This document shows positions 7,477 to 17,446 of a DNA stretch of 64,000 nucleotides, one piece after another. Location: IMG/VR virus record IMGVR_UViG_3300021389_000014, positions 1-64,000 of that record; one strand, given 5' to 3'. Numbering within the stretch: position 1 is the first letter of the stretch; each line of letters opens with the position of its first letter. The notes under the pieces were generated by a model, which searched no databases, was not told where the DNA came from, and saw only the letters and a list, made by a program, of their open reading frames with translations. The DNA comes from a virus. Made by a program: the position numbers and the translations under genes.

Positions 7477-8166
7477 ATGTCTGATTTTAGAGTTATGTTA
7501 GTTGGAGGGGTATCACGAGGGGTTGGTACGAGTGGATTTTCATCTCCTGTTGGTCTGGGTATTAAAATAGACGTTGGCGGAATTTTAAGTGGTGGAATAA
7601 GTTCTGGATACGGACCGGACCAAGTTGACCCAAGCCTTGCCAACGCAGTCGGTTCAGGTACACGATCCACTGGTGGTGGAATTATATTTCCTTATACACC
7701 TACTATAACTTTTGGAAATAAATCAAATTACAGTGATTATGATTTGGTTCATACAAATTATGCAATAAATGCATTTGTTAATAGTAGACCAGATAATATT
7801 AGTATATCGGCACCTTTTTATAATCAGACAAAAGAAGAAGCATCGTATACCGCAAATGCAATTTTATTTTTAAGAACTTCGATGAAAATGGATTTTGGAG
7901 TTAACGCAACTGGAGCACCGCCGCCCATATTAAGGTTTAGTGCTTACGGGCCTTATAATTTGCAAAATGTTCCTGTTGTGATTTCTAGTTTTAATACTAG
8001 CTACCCGCCTGAACCGGATTATGTAGATGACGGGAATGGTAATTATTTTCCAACCGAAATGACACTTTCCATAGAACTAATACCGCAATATTCTGCTCAA
8101 TTGCAAAGTGAATTCAGCCTTAAAACATTTGCAAGCGGGAATGCATACAGTAGTGGATATATTTAA
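7477..8166 (+). CDS. gp48/gp54-like baseplate tail-tube cap protein
   Basis: 229 residues, with ATG preceded by AAAGGAAAT. After a Gly/Ser-rich N-terminus, residues ~70-215 carry a pattern typical of T4-like tail-tube initiators on the baseplate: YTPTITF, LVHTNYAIN, PFYNQTKEEASYTANAILFLR, PPPILRFSAYGP and a final PTEMTLSIELIPQY. Such proteins top the hub and start tube polymerisation. Which of gp48 or gp54 it corresponds to cannot be decided by eye. First gene of the plus-strand baseplate operon; its stop overlaps the gp53 start. Confidence 0.65.
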   Translation: MSDFRVMLVGGVSRGVGTSGFSSPVGLGIKIDVGGILSGGISSGYGPDQVDPSLANAVGSGTRSTGGGIIFPYTPTITFGNKSNYSDYDLVHTNYAINAFVNSRPDNISISAPFYNQTKEEASYTANAILFLRTSMKMDFGVNATGAPPPILRFSAYGPYNLQNVPVVISSFNTSYPPEPDYVDDGNGNYFPTEMTLSIELIPQYSAQLQSEFSLKTFASGNAYSSGYI

Positions 8167-8456
8167 TGGCAAATTATAAAAAAACAAGCGTATATAGTAA
8201 TACTATATTGAATAAAAAATATCTGGGCATATACGAGCCGCCTATAACCCCGAATATTGAAAATATGAAAAAATACACCATAACACAAAAATATCATCGC
8301 AGACCAGATTTGATGGCATATGATTTATATGGTAAAAGTGATTATTGGTGGATATTTACTATACTAAATAGAAGCGTTATCAAAGACCCTCTTTTTGATT
8401 TTGTAGAGGGCTTAGAAATTTATATACCAAATAATTTAACACAACTAGGACTATAA
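8166..8456 (+). CDS. 53: gp53 baseplate wedge protein
   Basis: 96 residues with the core signature of the gp53 family: YTITQKYHRRPDLMAYDLYG, then YWWIFTILNR and DPLFDFVEGLEIYIP, a LysM-like fold. T4 gp53 is twice as long, so this is the minimal form found in many T4-like phages. gp53 joins the wedges to the hub in the baseplate inner ring. The start overlaps the preceding stop (TAATG) and the next gene follows after three bases. Confidence 0.8.
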   Translation: MANYKKTSVYSNTILNKKYLGIYEPPITPNIENMKKYTITQKYHRRPDLMAYDLYGKSDYWWIFTILNRSVIKDPLFDFVEGLEIYIPNNLTQLGL

Positions 8457-8459
8457 TAT

Positions 8460-10826
8460 ATGCCATATTCTCCAAATCCATTAAACAGGTTTGCAACATA
8501 TTCTTACAGAATACGAATTTTTATGTATCCAGAATTAGTAACATCTTATGGTGACTATCAAACTGGTGTCATGGTTGCTGATAGCGCATCAACCGCAGAT
8601 TATAATATACAAAGCGTAGAACAGGTTCATCACCTTGGGTTCAATAATGCTAGACATGCGTTCACTAGTGAGTTTACTATACAAATAGCTGAAACAAATG
8701 GTATAACATTTTACCAAACATTGGCTGCTGCGGCAGGAATAACAGGAGTTAGCAATTTTATTTCAAATGCAAAATATGCAATTGAAATATCATTTCCTGG
8801 TCGTGATGATGGAAATGGTATAGGGACAGAAGGGCCATTTATAATACCCGTTATGTTCTTAAAGGTTGACACACAAATAACGGAGCGCGGTTCTTTATAC
8901 AATATAACTGCTGTTGAAATATCAACAAATAGCTACAGTTATAATCTAGGAAATATAAAAAGAACTGTTTCGTTTAATGCGTCTACCGTTGGTCAGGCTG
9001 TTGAAGAATTTCAAAGAGTTGTAAATCAACAAGAAGCTGCCGAATTAGAAACTAATGAAAACATGTTGTCTAGAAATGAATATATTTTTGAATTTGATTC
9101 TAGTGCCGCAGAATGGGCAGATTGGCCAATAGAATTTAATGAAGAAAATCCAGGAAGTGACGACGTTCTTAATACTAGACAGTTTCAAATTGTTGCCGGA
9201 TCATCCATTCAAGAATTTTTTACCAGAATAATGACCAATGCTGCGGAGTATAAATCTTATCCTGTTATAACTGGCGGATATTCTGCTCCAGACCCAGCGG
9301 GTTCTCCTAACAATTTTGATTTGAAAGTTCTTTATAAAATTATAGGAACTGAGGAAGATATTTTTTATGATCCTCTTGCTGGAAGATATACGAAAAAGGT
9401 TACTTACAGAATACGAAAGCATATATCGCCGGAATTGATTGTCAACAGTGAAGAAGTTTCCCATTATCAGAACAATCCCGCCGCGCAAACAACCAGAGTT
9501 CAGCATTTGCTTGGATTGGGTTTATTAAAAAAAAGATACGATTATCTTTATACTGGAAAAAACACAGAAGTTATTAATTTAGATATAAAGATAGAAAATA
9601 GTTACTATCTGATAAGCCCGCAAGCAAGCGGACAGATATTTTCTGCCAGACTTAGCGGCAATACTGCTCTATCAAGAACTAGAATTAATGAACAGAATTC
9701 AACAATTCAGCCAGAAGATAGAGGTTTTGGCATAACTGTTGATGCAAGACGACGCGCGGCAGACATTTCGGAAAGACTACTTGACACAACTCTTTCGGCA
9801 GATGAAAGAAGTTTGTTAATTTCAATGAGAAATTCTTATATATCTGAACTAGCAAGTGGACTGCCGCAAGGTCAATTTATGAGATACACGCATCTTAATG
9901 ATGCGGTAGAACAATCTGTAGTGAACGCTCCAGTCAATGATAATGACACGCAGGCTGTTTTAAGATTTGGTGCATCTATGCAAAATCTTTATAATAGCGG
10001 CGATCTGTTAGAAATAGAAATGCAGATACGTGGCGATCCGTATTGGCTTGGTCTTCCTAATTCTCTCTATGATCTTGGATTGCCTACGGATGCAGCCGAT
10101 TATGAGATGGGAGCAAATTATTTTTTCCTAAAAATAAATCTACCATCTCCGAATGGTCCGAGTAATGATTTTTTGATAACTGGATTATATCGTGTAATAA
10201 GTGTTATTAGTGAGTATAGAAATGGAAAATTTATTCAATATTTAAAAGCTTATCGCGATGTAATAATAAATACCGATACTGTTATTTCTACTTTAGAATC
10301 TGGCGATGGTGTTGCCCCAAATACCTCCCCGAATGCGCCACTTGACGGCTCTAGAACCTCTCCTAATGCGGGCAGTGCTAATCCCACTGTCACGGACCCA
10401 GCCGGATCAGGCAATCAAGGAGATGGTCTTAGCACAACGACAACCGGAGAACCTGTTGGAAACACTGGCGAAAATGGAAGACTACCAGTAGACAGTCTGA
10501 CACAAATAGCTCCTAATCATTATTTGAGAGAAGATGCAGCGGCTGCGTATGAAAGAATGGTATCAAGTGCTGCAGCAGACGGCATACGTTGGGGTATAAA
10601 AGATTCTTATAGAACATATGACGAACAAGTAATACTGGCAAACCGACTTGGATTATACAAAGACGGTGGGTTGGCTGCTGAACCCGGCCAAAGTAACCAT
10701 GGATGGGGTCTTGCCCTAGACTTAGACTTAGATTCACAGTCGCAGCAATGGATTAACCAGAACGCGGGAAATTATGGATTTAACACTATTTCCAGAGAAC
10801 CTTGGCACTGGGAATATAATGGATAA
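8460..10826 (+). CDS. baseplate hub protein fused to a VanY-type M15 peptidase
   Basis: 788 residues. Residues 1 to ~610 look like a beta-rich virion hub protein, in the order where a gp27-like hub would be expected. A Pro/Gly/Thr/Asn-rich linker (~615-680) leads to a C-terminal peptidase of ~108 residues. The peptidase shows KDSYRTYDEQ, SNHGWGLALDLD (zinc His and Asp of the SxHxxGxAxD motif) and EPWHWEY (catalytic Glu and third zinc ligand), the full signature of VanY/D-Ala-D-Ala carboxypeptidases (M15). It probably cuts peptidoglycan stem peptides during tail penetration. The hub identity is inferred from gene order; the peptidase is clear. Confidence 0.75.
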   Translation: MPYSPNPLNRFATYSYRIRIFMYPELVTSYGDYQTGVMVADSASTADYNIQSVEQVHHLGFNNARHAFTSEFTIQIAETNGITFYQTLAAAAGITGVSNFISNAKYAIEISFPGRDDGNGIGTEGPFIIPVMFLKVDTQITERGSLYNITAVEISTNSYSYNLGNIKRTVSFNASTVGQAVEEFQRVVNQQEAAELETNENMLSRNEYIFEFDSSAAEWADWPIEFNEENPGSDDVLNTRQFQIVAGSSIQEFFTRIMTNAAEYKSYPVITGGYSAPDPAGSPNNFDLKVLYKIIGTEEDIFYDPLAGRYTKKVTYRIRKHISPELIVNSEEVSHYQNNPAAQTTRVQHLLGLGLLKKRYDYLYTGKNTEVINLDIKIENSYYLISPQASGQIFSARLSGNTALSRTRINEQNSTIQPEDRGFGITVDARRRAADISERLLDTTLSADERSLLISMRNSYISELASGLPQGQFMRYTHLNDAVEQSVVNAPVNDNDTQAVLRFGASMQNLYNSGDLLEIEMQIRGDPYWLGLPNSLYDLGLPTDAADYEMGANYFFLKINLPSPNGPSNDFLITGLYRVISVISEYRNGKFIQYLKAYRDVIINTDTVISTLESGDGVAPNTSPNAPLDGSRTSPNAGSANPTVTDPAGSGNQGDGLSTTTTGEPVGNTGENGRLPVDSLTQIAPNHYLREDAAAAYERMVSSAAADGIRWGIKDSYRTYDEQVILANRLGLYKDGGLAAEPGQSNHGWGLALDLDLDSQSQQWINQNAGNYGFNTISREPWHWEYNG

Positions 10827-10838
10827 TAAGGAAATAAA

Positions 10839-13073
10839 ATGTCAATGAGGTCAGTTAACAGATTTCAAAAAAAAGTAAGACAACAATATAATCAAAATTT
10901 GATTAATATGGGGGTCACTATTCCGGCAGGGATATATCTCGGAGAAGTTACACAGAACAGTGATCCAGATTATCCAGATATGAGAGTGAAAGTTCACGTT
11001 TTTCGTTTACTTCCTGCTATAACTCCTCAAAATTCTAAAGAAGTAACCGACGATGAACCAGAATTGGGAAGTATTTGGTGCCAAAGAATGTCACCATTTG
11101 CTGCAAATACTGATGATTATTCTTATGGCATGATGGGTCCACCTCCTGAACCTGGAAATACCGTCATTGTTGCATATACTGGTGATTATGCTAGTGGAAT
11201 TATACTTGGTGTTTTGCCGGACCTTAAAAAGAACCAAGGTTTATTTACTGGCGGACAACCAGCAGCGGAAACGTCAGAAGGTATTAATCCTGCAAGTGAG
11301 CCAGATAGTCAAGGAAATCAAACTGCAATACCAGTTGTAGAAGGAACTGCTCCAGATTTATTAAAAGATGATCCTATGAGAAGACCATCTCAGCGATTTA
11401 ATCCAAGAAATACAAGCATTAGTGCAGCGGGAGGAAATCACGTTACTGTTAGTCCAGGTGATCGTGAAGATGGAACTGGCGCAGGTGTTAGAATGGGAAC
11501 AGGACGAGGTGCTCAATTGTTGATGGACAATCGTAGTGATACGATTTATATGAACAATGCTTCCGGAAATGGTTACATATCTATGGATACAAACGGTAAT
11601 ATAGATATGTATTGTGAGGGAACTTTTAGCGTACACGCGGTTGGTGGATTTAATTTTCACACCGATAACAGTTTTGTAATGCAGGCTGATGATGGAATTA
11701 ATATGAAATCTCTTGGCGGCAGTGGTGTAAAAATACAAGCTGCAGGAGGCAATTTGGATTTATCTATACTTAACGATGTTTATATAACTGCACAAGGTGG
11801 TGAGATACATGCCCTTGCTGGCAGTAATATAATAATGAAAGGTTCAAACATTCATCTGAACGGCCCCGATGCTACGCGTGCCACCCCGCCTACAGTTTCT
11901 TCCCAAATGGGAAACACTGGCGTAACTCAAAGCGTAAGTGGTCGTGTTCCAGAAGCAGAACCGTGGAGAGGGCATACGACATATAGTAGAGATGCTGACC
12001 AATCTGGTAACAGAAGTGAATATTCTACTGCACCTGGAGCGGGGATTGACCCAAGTCGTGTAGGAAATGAATATCCGCCAATACCAGAAAATTCTTCTAA
12101 TTTGGTATTTTGGCAAAACGGAGTAGATAGAAGAATTAGTCAACAATTATTTGATGCGCTTGAAAATATTGCTAGAGAATATGGAAAGGCATTAAAAATA
12201 ACAAAAGGTTATGTTATACCTTCTCGTTCTGGTGGAACTAGCAATGCAGATAATAGTTTGCATATGACTGGCCAAGCAGTAGACATTATTCATGCTGAAG
12301 GTAGACCGGAAATTTTACGAGATGAAGTTTTGCAAATTATAGAACTAGCTAAAAACAATGGTATAGGTGGTATAGGGGTTTACAATGATAGAAGACCAGA
12401 TGCTGCATTTGCAAACGAACTACATTTTGATTTAGGTCGTGAAAGAATTTGGGGAGAATGCGCTGATGGAACATTGCAATACGAATGTTTACCTACCGCT
12501 ATACAAAATGAGGCCAGTGAATTAGGATATGATCCAGAAATTCCGATAGAAGATGCTCGATTTGCAACAGGAAACGGAGCAGTCAATGTAGAAGATATAT
12601 CTGGTAATTCCAACGCAGAAAAATTGTATAATTATTTTGTAGAAGAAAGAGGCTATTCCCCGCAACAAGCTGCTGGTGCAGTTGGTAGTTTGATGGGAGA
12701 AAGTTATGAAAGACTAGACCCAACTGCGGTAAACAGTATAGGTGCAACTGGAATTGCGCAATGGCTTGGTCCAAGAAAAAATAATTTATATGAATTTTCG
12801 GCAAATCCAAACGCATTTGATCCTAATTCTTTTGATAGCACTTCTCCGCTAGACCCATTGTCTTTTGACACGCAATTGCAATTCTTAGATTGGGAATTAA
12901 ATAATGATTCTTACGAATCTAGAACAGACAGTCATATGGTTCAAGCTACCAATGCTGCGCAAGCCGCAGAAATATGGACTAGAATTTATGAGAGGCCATC
13001 GGCTGCGGAAATTTCTTCATCTTTGCCCACTAGACAACAATACGCCAACAACGTGTTAAGTTCCTTTTACTAA
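10839..13073 (+). CDS. 5: gp5-like tail spike with M15 peptidase and lysozyme domains
   Basis: 744 residues with four parts. Residues ~25-135 form an OB-fold like gp5/VgrG N-termini (GIYLGEVTQN, PDMRVKVHVF, GNTVIVAYTGDYASGIILG). Residues ~200-345 form a repetitive beta-helix-like needle (GNIDMYCEGTF, GSNIIMKGSNIHLNGP). Residues ~420-530 carry an M15-type zinc peptidase with SLHMTGQAVDI and ELHFDLG. Residues ~590-744 match the phage tail lysozyme type (Phage_lysozyme2, PF18013): QQAAGAVGSLMGES, then GATGIAQWLGPR. In T4 gp5 the lysozyme sits between the OB-fold and needle; here both enzymes follow the needle. It probably punctures the outer membrane and cuts both sugar and peptide bonds. Confidence 0.75.
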   Translation: MSMRSVNRFQKKVRQQYNQNLINMGVTIPAGIYLGEVTQNSDPDYPDMRVKVHVFRLLPAITPQNSKEVTDDEPELGSIWCQRMSPFAANTDDYSYGMMGPPPEPGNTVIVAYTGDYASGIILGVLPDLKKNQGLFTGGQPAAETSEGINPASEPDSQGNQTAIPVVEGTAPDLLKDDPMRRPSQRFNPRNTSISAAGGNHVTVSPGDREDGTGAGVRMGTGRGAQLLMDNRSDTIYMNNASGNGYISMDTNGNIDMYCEGTFSVHAVGGFNFHTDNSFVMQADDGINMKSLGGSGVKIQAAGGNLDLSILNDVYITAQGGEIHALAGSNIIMKGSNIHLNGPDATRATPPTVSSQMGNTGVTQSVSGRVPEAEPWRGHTTYSRDADQSGNRSEYSTAPGAGIDPSRVGNEYPPIPENSSNLVFWQNGVDRRISQQLFDALENIAREYGKALKITKGYVIPSRSGGTSNADNSLHMTGQAVDIIHAEGRPEILRDEVLQIIELAKNNGIGGIGVYNDRRPDAAFANELHFDLGRERIWGECADGTLQYECLPTAIQNEASELGYDPEIPIEDARFATGNGAVNVEDISGNSNAEKLYNYFVEERGYSPQQAAGAVGSLMGESYERLDPTAVNSIGATGIAQWLGPRKNNLYEFSANPNAFDPNSFDSTSPLDPLSFDTQLQFLDWELNNDSYESRTDSHMVQATNAAQAAEIWTRIYERPSAAEISSSLPTRQQYANNVLSSFY

Positions 13074-13093
13074 TAATATATGGAAAATAAAAT

Positions 13094-13828
13094 ATGATAA
13101 ACAAAAATGCGCCAATATCTGCAAGACTACAGTGGGAAACGTTTGTTATATCTGATTCGCACAGGGCAAATCTTCCGGTTGACAAAACCGTTTTGCAGAC
13201 AAGTGAAGATATGATAGAACTTATACTAGCAAATAACTATAGATATAGAATGTATAGATATTTGTCAGAAGAAGAAAAAACTTATAAAATAGGTTATGGC
13301 TATGGCGATTCGTCATTGCCATATGGCATGACTGAGGACGACGCATATGGCGAATGGATAAAAGAATTTAAGAAAAAAGAGGATCAATTTGCTAGGCAAC
13401 TCCCAATAAATTACTTATCACAATCTCAATTTGACGCACTAATGTCTCTTTATTTTACAACAGGAAATTGGAGATATATTCCTTCAAACACTGTTCCTGG
13501 CAGTTATGATATTCTTAATGCAGTAAAACTTGGAAACTGGGAAGCAGTAGCAAATATGATTTCAGATTGTCCTACAAACAGACATCAAAGATTTGTAGAA
13601 GCTAGAGTTATGATACTTGGGGATTATTCTACTCAAAGAACGAGAAGGTCTATTGCAATTGAGGGAATACAATTTGCACGTGCACAATATGGTGCAAATA
13701 AAATAACAGATTCTGTATCAAAAAAACAGGCAGAATTTGCATATTATCGTCAAACTGGGGGAGGATATTTGCCAAACACCCCTATGCTCAGAAAAATACA
13801 AATTAAAAGACAATATCCTCTAAGATAA
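13094..13828 (+). CDS. lysozyme-like baseplate protein, catalytic residues replaced
   Basis: 244 residues. Residues ~40-140 follow the T4-lysozyme (GH24) outline: an N-terminal helix, YKIGYGYG in place of the YTIGIGH hairpin, then MTEDDAYGEWIKEF and LSQSQFDALMSLYFTTGNW. Aligned by eye, the T4 lysozyme triad Glu11/Asp20/Thr26 is Asn/Tyr/Lys here, so it is probably not a glycosidase. It sits between the gp5-like spike and gp25, so it may be a structural baseplate component derived from a lysozyme, perhaps still sugar-binding. The C-terminal ~70 residues are basic and unassigned. Confidence 0.55.
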   Translation: MINKNAPISARLQWETFVISDSHRANLPVDKTVLQTSEDMIELILANNYRYRMYRYLSEEEKTYKIGYGYGDSSLPYGMTEDDAYGEWIKEFKKKEDQFARQLPINYLSQSQFDALMSLYFTTGNWRYIPSNTVPGSYDILNAVKLGNWEAVANMISDCPTNRHQRFVEARVMILGDYSTQRTRRSIAIEGIQFARAQYGANKITDSVSKKQAEFAYYRQTGGGYLPNTPMLRKIQIKRQYPLR

Positions 13829-13848
13829 AAATACCACTTTATTTTAGT

Positions 13849-13856
13849 GATAAATA
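13849..13856 (+). promoter_or_regulatory. late promoter-like motif (GATAAATA)
   Basis: One mismatch from TATAAATA, directly before the gp25 ATG at 13862. It may provide an internal start, although the spacing to the ATG is very short. Confidence 0.3.
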
Positions 13857-13861
13857 AAGAT

Positions 13862-14227
13862 ATGGAAAATAAATTTATTGGATATTCTACGATTGGTATT
13901 GAATTTGGAAGTGTCACATTGACTGATGTGAGTCTTGCTATTAGAGATTTGTACAATCATTTCTATACAAGAAAAGGTGAGAGGTTAGGTGAGCCAGATT
14001 TTGGTAGCATCTTGCCTCTTATGGTTTTTGAGCAATTGGATGATACGTCCATTTTTGCGATTGAACAGGACGTTAAAAACGTCATAAAATCAGACCCAAG
14101 ATGGGAATTTATTAGTATGTCTACAGAAACTGGTGAGAATAGTATCGTATGTGTCGTTCGTGTCAACTATGTAGAAAATGCAACCGCCCAAGAATTATAT
14201 CTAAGATATACAGCAGAAGAGAGTTAA
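13862..14227 (+). CDS. 25: gp25 baseplate wedge protein
   Basis: 121 residues from the ATG at 13862; an upstream GTG at 13849 minus two bases (13847) is possible but no better supported. The core IRDLYNHFYTRKGERLGEPDFGSILP is the hallmark of the GPW/gp25 family, conserved from T4 through P2 and type VI secretion baseplates; the EPxFGS motif is intact. gp25 binds gp6 and gp53 and helps nucleate the sheath. It is encoded immediately before gp6, as in T4. There is no clear Shine-Dalgarno site. Confidence 0.9.
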   Translation: MENKFIGYSTIGIEFGSVTLTDVSLAIRDLYNHFYTRKGERLGEPDFGSILPLMVFEQLDDTSIFAIEQDVKNVIKSDPRWEFISMSTETGENSIVCVVRVNYVENATAQELYLRYTAEES

Positions 14228-14230
14228 AAT

Positions 14231-17200
14231 ATGTCACAGAGTGCAAGGCAGCGTAATTTATTTGCAGCAGAAGATTTTACCGTAGTTTACGATAGCTTTA
14301 AACAGGCCAACTTTAAGGCGTATGATTACGAAACTATAAAAACTGCGATGGTAGACTATATTAGAACAAACTATCCGGAAAATTTTAATGACTGGATTCG
14401 TTCTAGTGAATTTACGTCACTTATTGAACTTATGGCATTTCTTGGCCACAATCTGGCTTTCCGTAGTGATTTGGCAGTTAGAGAAAACTTTTTAAGCACC
14501 GCAGAGCGCCGTGACAGCGTTTTAAAAATTGCAGATTTTCTGGGATACAATCCCGCTCGCGCGTATCCAGCTACTGGTTTCTTAAAAATAAAGAGCATAA
14601 AAACAAATCAAAATGTGTACGGAGTTTCTGGAAAATCTCTAAAAGATGTTAAGGTTGAATTCCAAAATACCACCGATTCTGGATTTCAAAATTTTATGTT
14701 GGTAATTAATGAAGTATTGTCGTCATCTAATTTATTTGGCAAGCCATACGATAGTGTTGGCATAGATGACATAAGTAATGATTTATATTTGACGAATAAA
14801 GTTGCCACAGATAAAGTAGTTTATAGTTTCAAAGCATCGGTTGGTGGGGTAAAATATCCGTTTGAAATACATAATAGTGCCGCATCAGAAGAAAATAGTA
14901 CAATAGTAGAACCAAGCCCAAATCCAGCTAATGCATTTGCACTTTTGTATAAAAATGATAATAAAGGAATTGGTAGTAAAAATACTGGGTTTTTTGTTGG
15001 ATTTAAACAAGGAAGTCTACAATATACTGATTATACAATAGACAATCCAGTTTCAAATTTAAAAATTGATTTAAATGTAAACAATGTGAATGACACCGAT
15101 GTTTGGGTTCAAGCTATTGACGAGACTGGCACAGTAATTGAGACTTGGACTAAAGTTGATACGGTAAATGGCATTTCTCAAATATTTAATCCAAATAACC
15201 AAGATAGCAGAAAATTCTTTTCTGTAAAAACAATGGAAAATGATAATGTTAGTATAAATTTCGGAGATGGCGATTTTGCAGAAATACCAAAAGGGATAAT
15301 CCGTATATGGTATAGAACTAGTTTGAATCAATCTTATACGCTGAACCCAGACGACATTGGAATCATAAGCTTTAGTATCCCATATATCGGAAGTGACAAC
15401 AATCGTTATAATGCAACGTTTACACTAGAATTGCAAGAACCAGTTACAAATGCTTCTTCTCGTGAAACTTTGCAAACTATAAAAAATAAAGCCGGAAGAA
15501 TATTCAATACGCAAGACAGAATGGTAACGGCGGAGGATTATGCCACTTATCCTGTTTCTGTTTCGTCAAATATTATAAAAATAAAAAGTGTAAACAGAAC
15601 GCATAGCGGACATAGTAAATTTATTGATTTTAATGATCCTACCGCGACATATCAAAATGTTGATATTTTTAGCGACGACGGATATTTTTACACCGAAAAT
15701 ATCGTCACTAGGTCAACTATCCCAGAAAATTCAAATTTTAGTGTTTCGCAAATATTTGATGCTTATATAAGGAATATTCCGGCAGATGATGAGCTATTGA
15801 ATTTTTATTATAAGTATTATGAGCCTATAAACAAACCGGATTTAGATTTTTATGAATGGCAGCAAGTCACATTTGGTCCTTCTTCTAGTTCTGGATATTT
15901 TACAAAATTGGAAGAAAGTTCTAATGTTGTTAAAAGAGTTGGACCGTATGCAGACCGCGTATTGCTCGAGTCTATAACTGCAAATTCTATAATAGAGTTT
16001 ATTTTAGATGGTCATGACCCAATATGGGCAAGGGTCATAAGTGTGTATGAAGATGGATTGGGTCTGGAAGACAGCACTGGATATCCTACTGGTCTTGACA
16101 ACAAAGGAAATGGTTCAATAATGTTGTCAAAAACTGTTCCAGATGGATATTATATCAATCGTGTATTTCCGGCATTTTCTAAAAATTTTACAGAAAGTGA
16201 AAAAATCTCTATTTTGAAAAATCTTAATAGTAAAAATAATTTTGGATTACGATATAATAATATTGAAAATTCTTGGACTATCATTGGTCCAGAAAATCTT
16301 TTTCCATATACTCCTCTAATGCAAGATGATTTTAGTTTACAAAATGCAGGAGACGAGAGTTCTTCAAATTTAGACAATAGTTGGTTAATTCGCTTTGATT
16401 ATTCTGGAAATAAGTGGACTGTTCTTACTAGAAATTATCGTATTGTTTTTGGAAGCGAAGAAGCAGTGAGATTTTACAACGTAAAGGGAAACTATAAAAT
16501 TAATGGTTTTAATAAAAAATCAGACAAGGATAAAGTATCTATATTGAAATATAACACTTACCCAGACACCATGATGCCAACAAATAAAACAATAGATGTA
16601 TATGCTCACAGGTATTATACCGAGAATGGTGGCAATCAAGACGACCATAAAATAATAATGACTCTTTCTGATATAAACAATGATGGTTATCCAGATAACC
16701 CAGTTGCTCTTTCTGATTTTATAGGAACAAATATGATACCGATAGCCAAAAAGACGGACGGGATTATTGAATATCAAGTATATGATCCTACTTATACTCC
16801 AAATAAAAATGGAAGAAGCAATGTTGCATTTAAATGGACAAGGATTGCAGAGAGTGATAAAAGAATTGATCCATCAATAAGCAACGTGATAGATACATTC
16901 GTTTTAACTTCTGGATACGATAGAACATTTAGGTCTTGGGTTGCCAATAATCGTGACAAAAAATATTTGCCTGTCCCGCCTACATCTGGTGCTATTTCTA
17001 CGCAATTTGCAAATATCAATAGAAAAAAGAGTATAAGTGATAGTGTTATATATCATAGTGGAAAATATAAAATTATATTTGGAGAATTGGCTGATGTTGA
17101 ATATCAAGCAAAGTTTCGTGTAGTCAAATCTCCAGGAACAAGCTTAAATGACGGAGAAGTAAAGAGCCGAGTAGTTTCTGCAATCAGAGATTTTTTTGAT

Positions 17201-17443
17201 ATAAATAATTGGGATTTTGGTGAAATGTTTTATTTTACTGAGCTTTCATCTTATATACACAATAGATTATCTGGGTTTATTAGTAGCGTAGTTATTGTTC
17301 CTACCCAAGAAAGCAGTGTATTTGGTAATTTATTTGAATTGGCCCCAGAGACAGACGAATTGTTTTTGCCGGATGTAAGTATAGAAGATGTAGACATTGT
17401 TGATAGCTTTACAGAAGCAAATTTGAGACTTAGAAGGAATTAA
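14231..17443 (+). CDS. 6: gp6 baseplate wedge protein
   Basis: 1070 residues against 660 in T4. The N-terminal ~130 residues match the gp6 family closely: YETIKTAMVDYIRTNYPENF, SEFTSLIELMAFLGHNLAFR, ENFLSTAERRDSVLKIA and LGYNPARAYPATGFL. gp6 dimers form the iris ring that widens when the sheath contracts. The extra length lies in the C-terminal two-thirds, which are Asn/Ser/Asp-rich and beta-predicted, suggesting added peripheral domains. Three bases separate gp25 and gp6; the next gene starts three bases after the stop. Confidence 0.9.
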   Translation: MSQSARQRNLFAAEDFTVVYDSFKQANFKAYDYETIKTAMVDYIRTNYPENFNDWIRSSEFTSLIELMAFLGHNLAFRSDLAVRENFLSTAERRDSVLKIADFLGYNPARAYPATGFLKIKSIKTNQNVYGVSGKSLKDVKVEFQNTTDSGFQNFMLVINEVLSSSNLFGKPYDSVGIDDISNDLYLTNKVATDKVVYSFKASVGGVKYPFEIHNSAASEENSTIVEPSPNPANAFALLYKNDNKGIGSKNTGFFVGFKQGSLQYTDYTIDNPVSNLKIDLNVNNVNDTDVWVQAIDETGTVIETWTKVDTVNGISQIFNPNNQDSRKFFSVKTMENDNVSINFGDGDFAEIPKGIIRIWYRTSLNQSYTLNPDDIGIISFSIPYIGSDNNRYNATFTLELQEPVTNASSRETLQTIKNKAGRIFNTQDRMVTAEDYATYPVSVSSNIIKIKSVNRTHSGHSKFIDFNDPTATYQNVDIFSDDGYFYTENIVTRSTIPENSNFSVSQIFDAYIRNIPADDELLNFYYKYYEPINKPDLDFYEWQQVTFGPSSSSGYFTKLEESSNVVKRVGPYADRVLLESITANSIIEFILDGHDPIWARVISVYEDGLGLEDSTGYPTGLDNKGNGSIMLSKTVPDGYYINRVFPAFSKNFTESEKISILKNLNSKNNFGLRYNNIENSWTIIGPENLFPYTPLMQDDFSLQNAGDESSSNLDNSWLIRFDYSGNKWTVLTRNYRIVFGSEEAVRFYNVKGNYKINGFNKKSDKDKVSILKYNTYPDTMMPTNKTIDVYAHRYYTENGGNQDDHKIIMTLSDINNDGYPDNPVALSDFIGTNMIPIAKKTDGIIEYQVYDPTYTPNKNGRSNVAFKWTRIAESDKRIDPSISNVIDTFVLTSGYDRTFRSWVANNRDKKYLPVPPTSGAISTQFANINRKKSISDSVIYHSGKYKIIFGELADVEYQAKFRVVKSPGTSLNDGEVKSRVVSAIRDFFDINNWDFGEMFYFTELSSYIHNRLSGFISSVVIVPTQESSVFGNLFELAPETDELFLPDVSIEDVDIVDSFTEANLRLRRN

Positions 17444-17446
17444 TAG

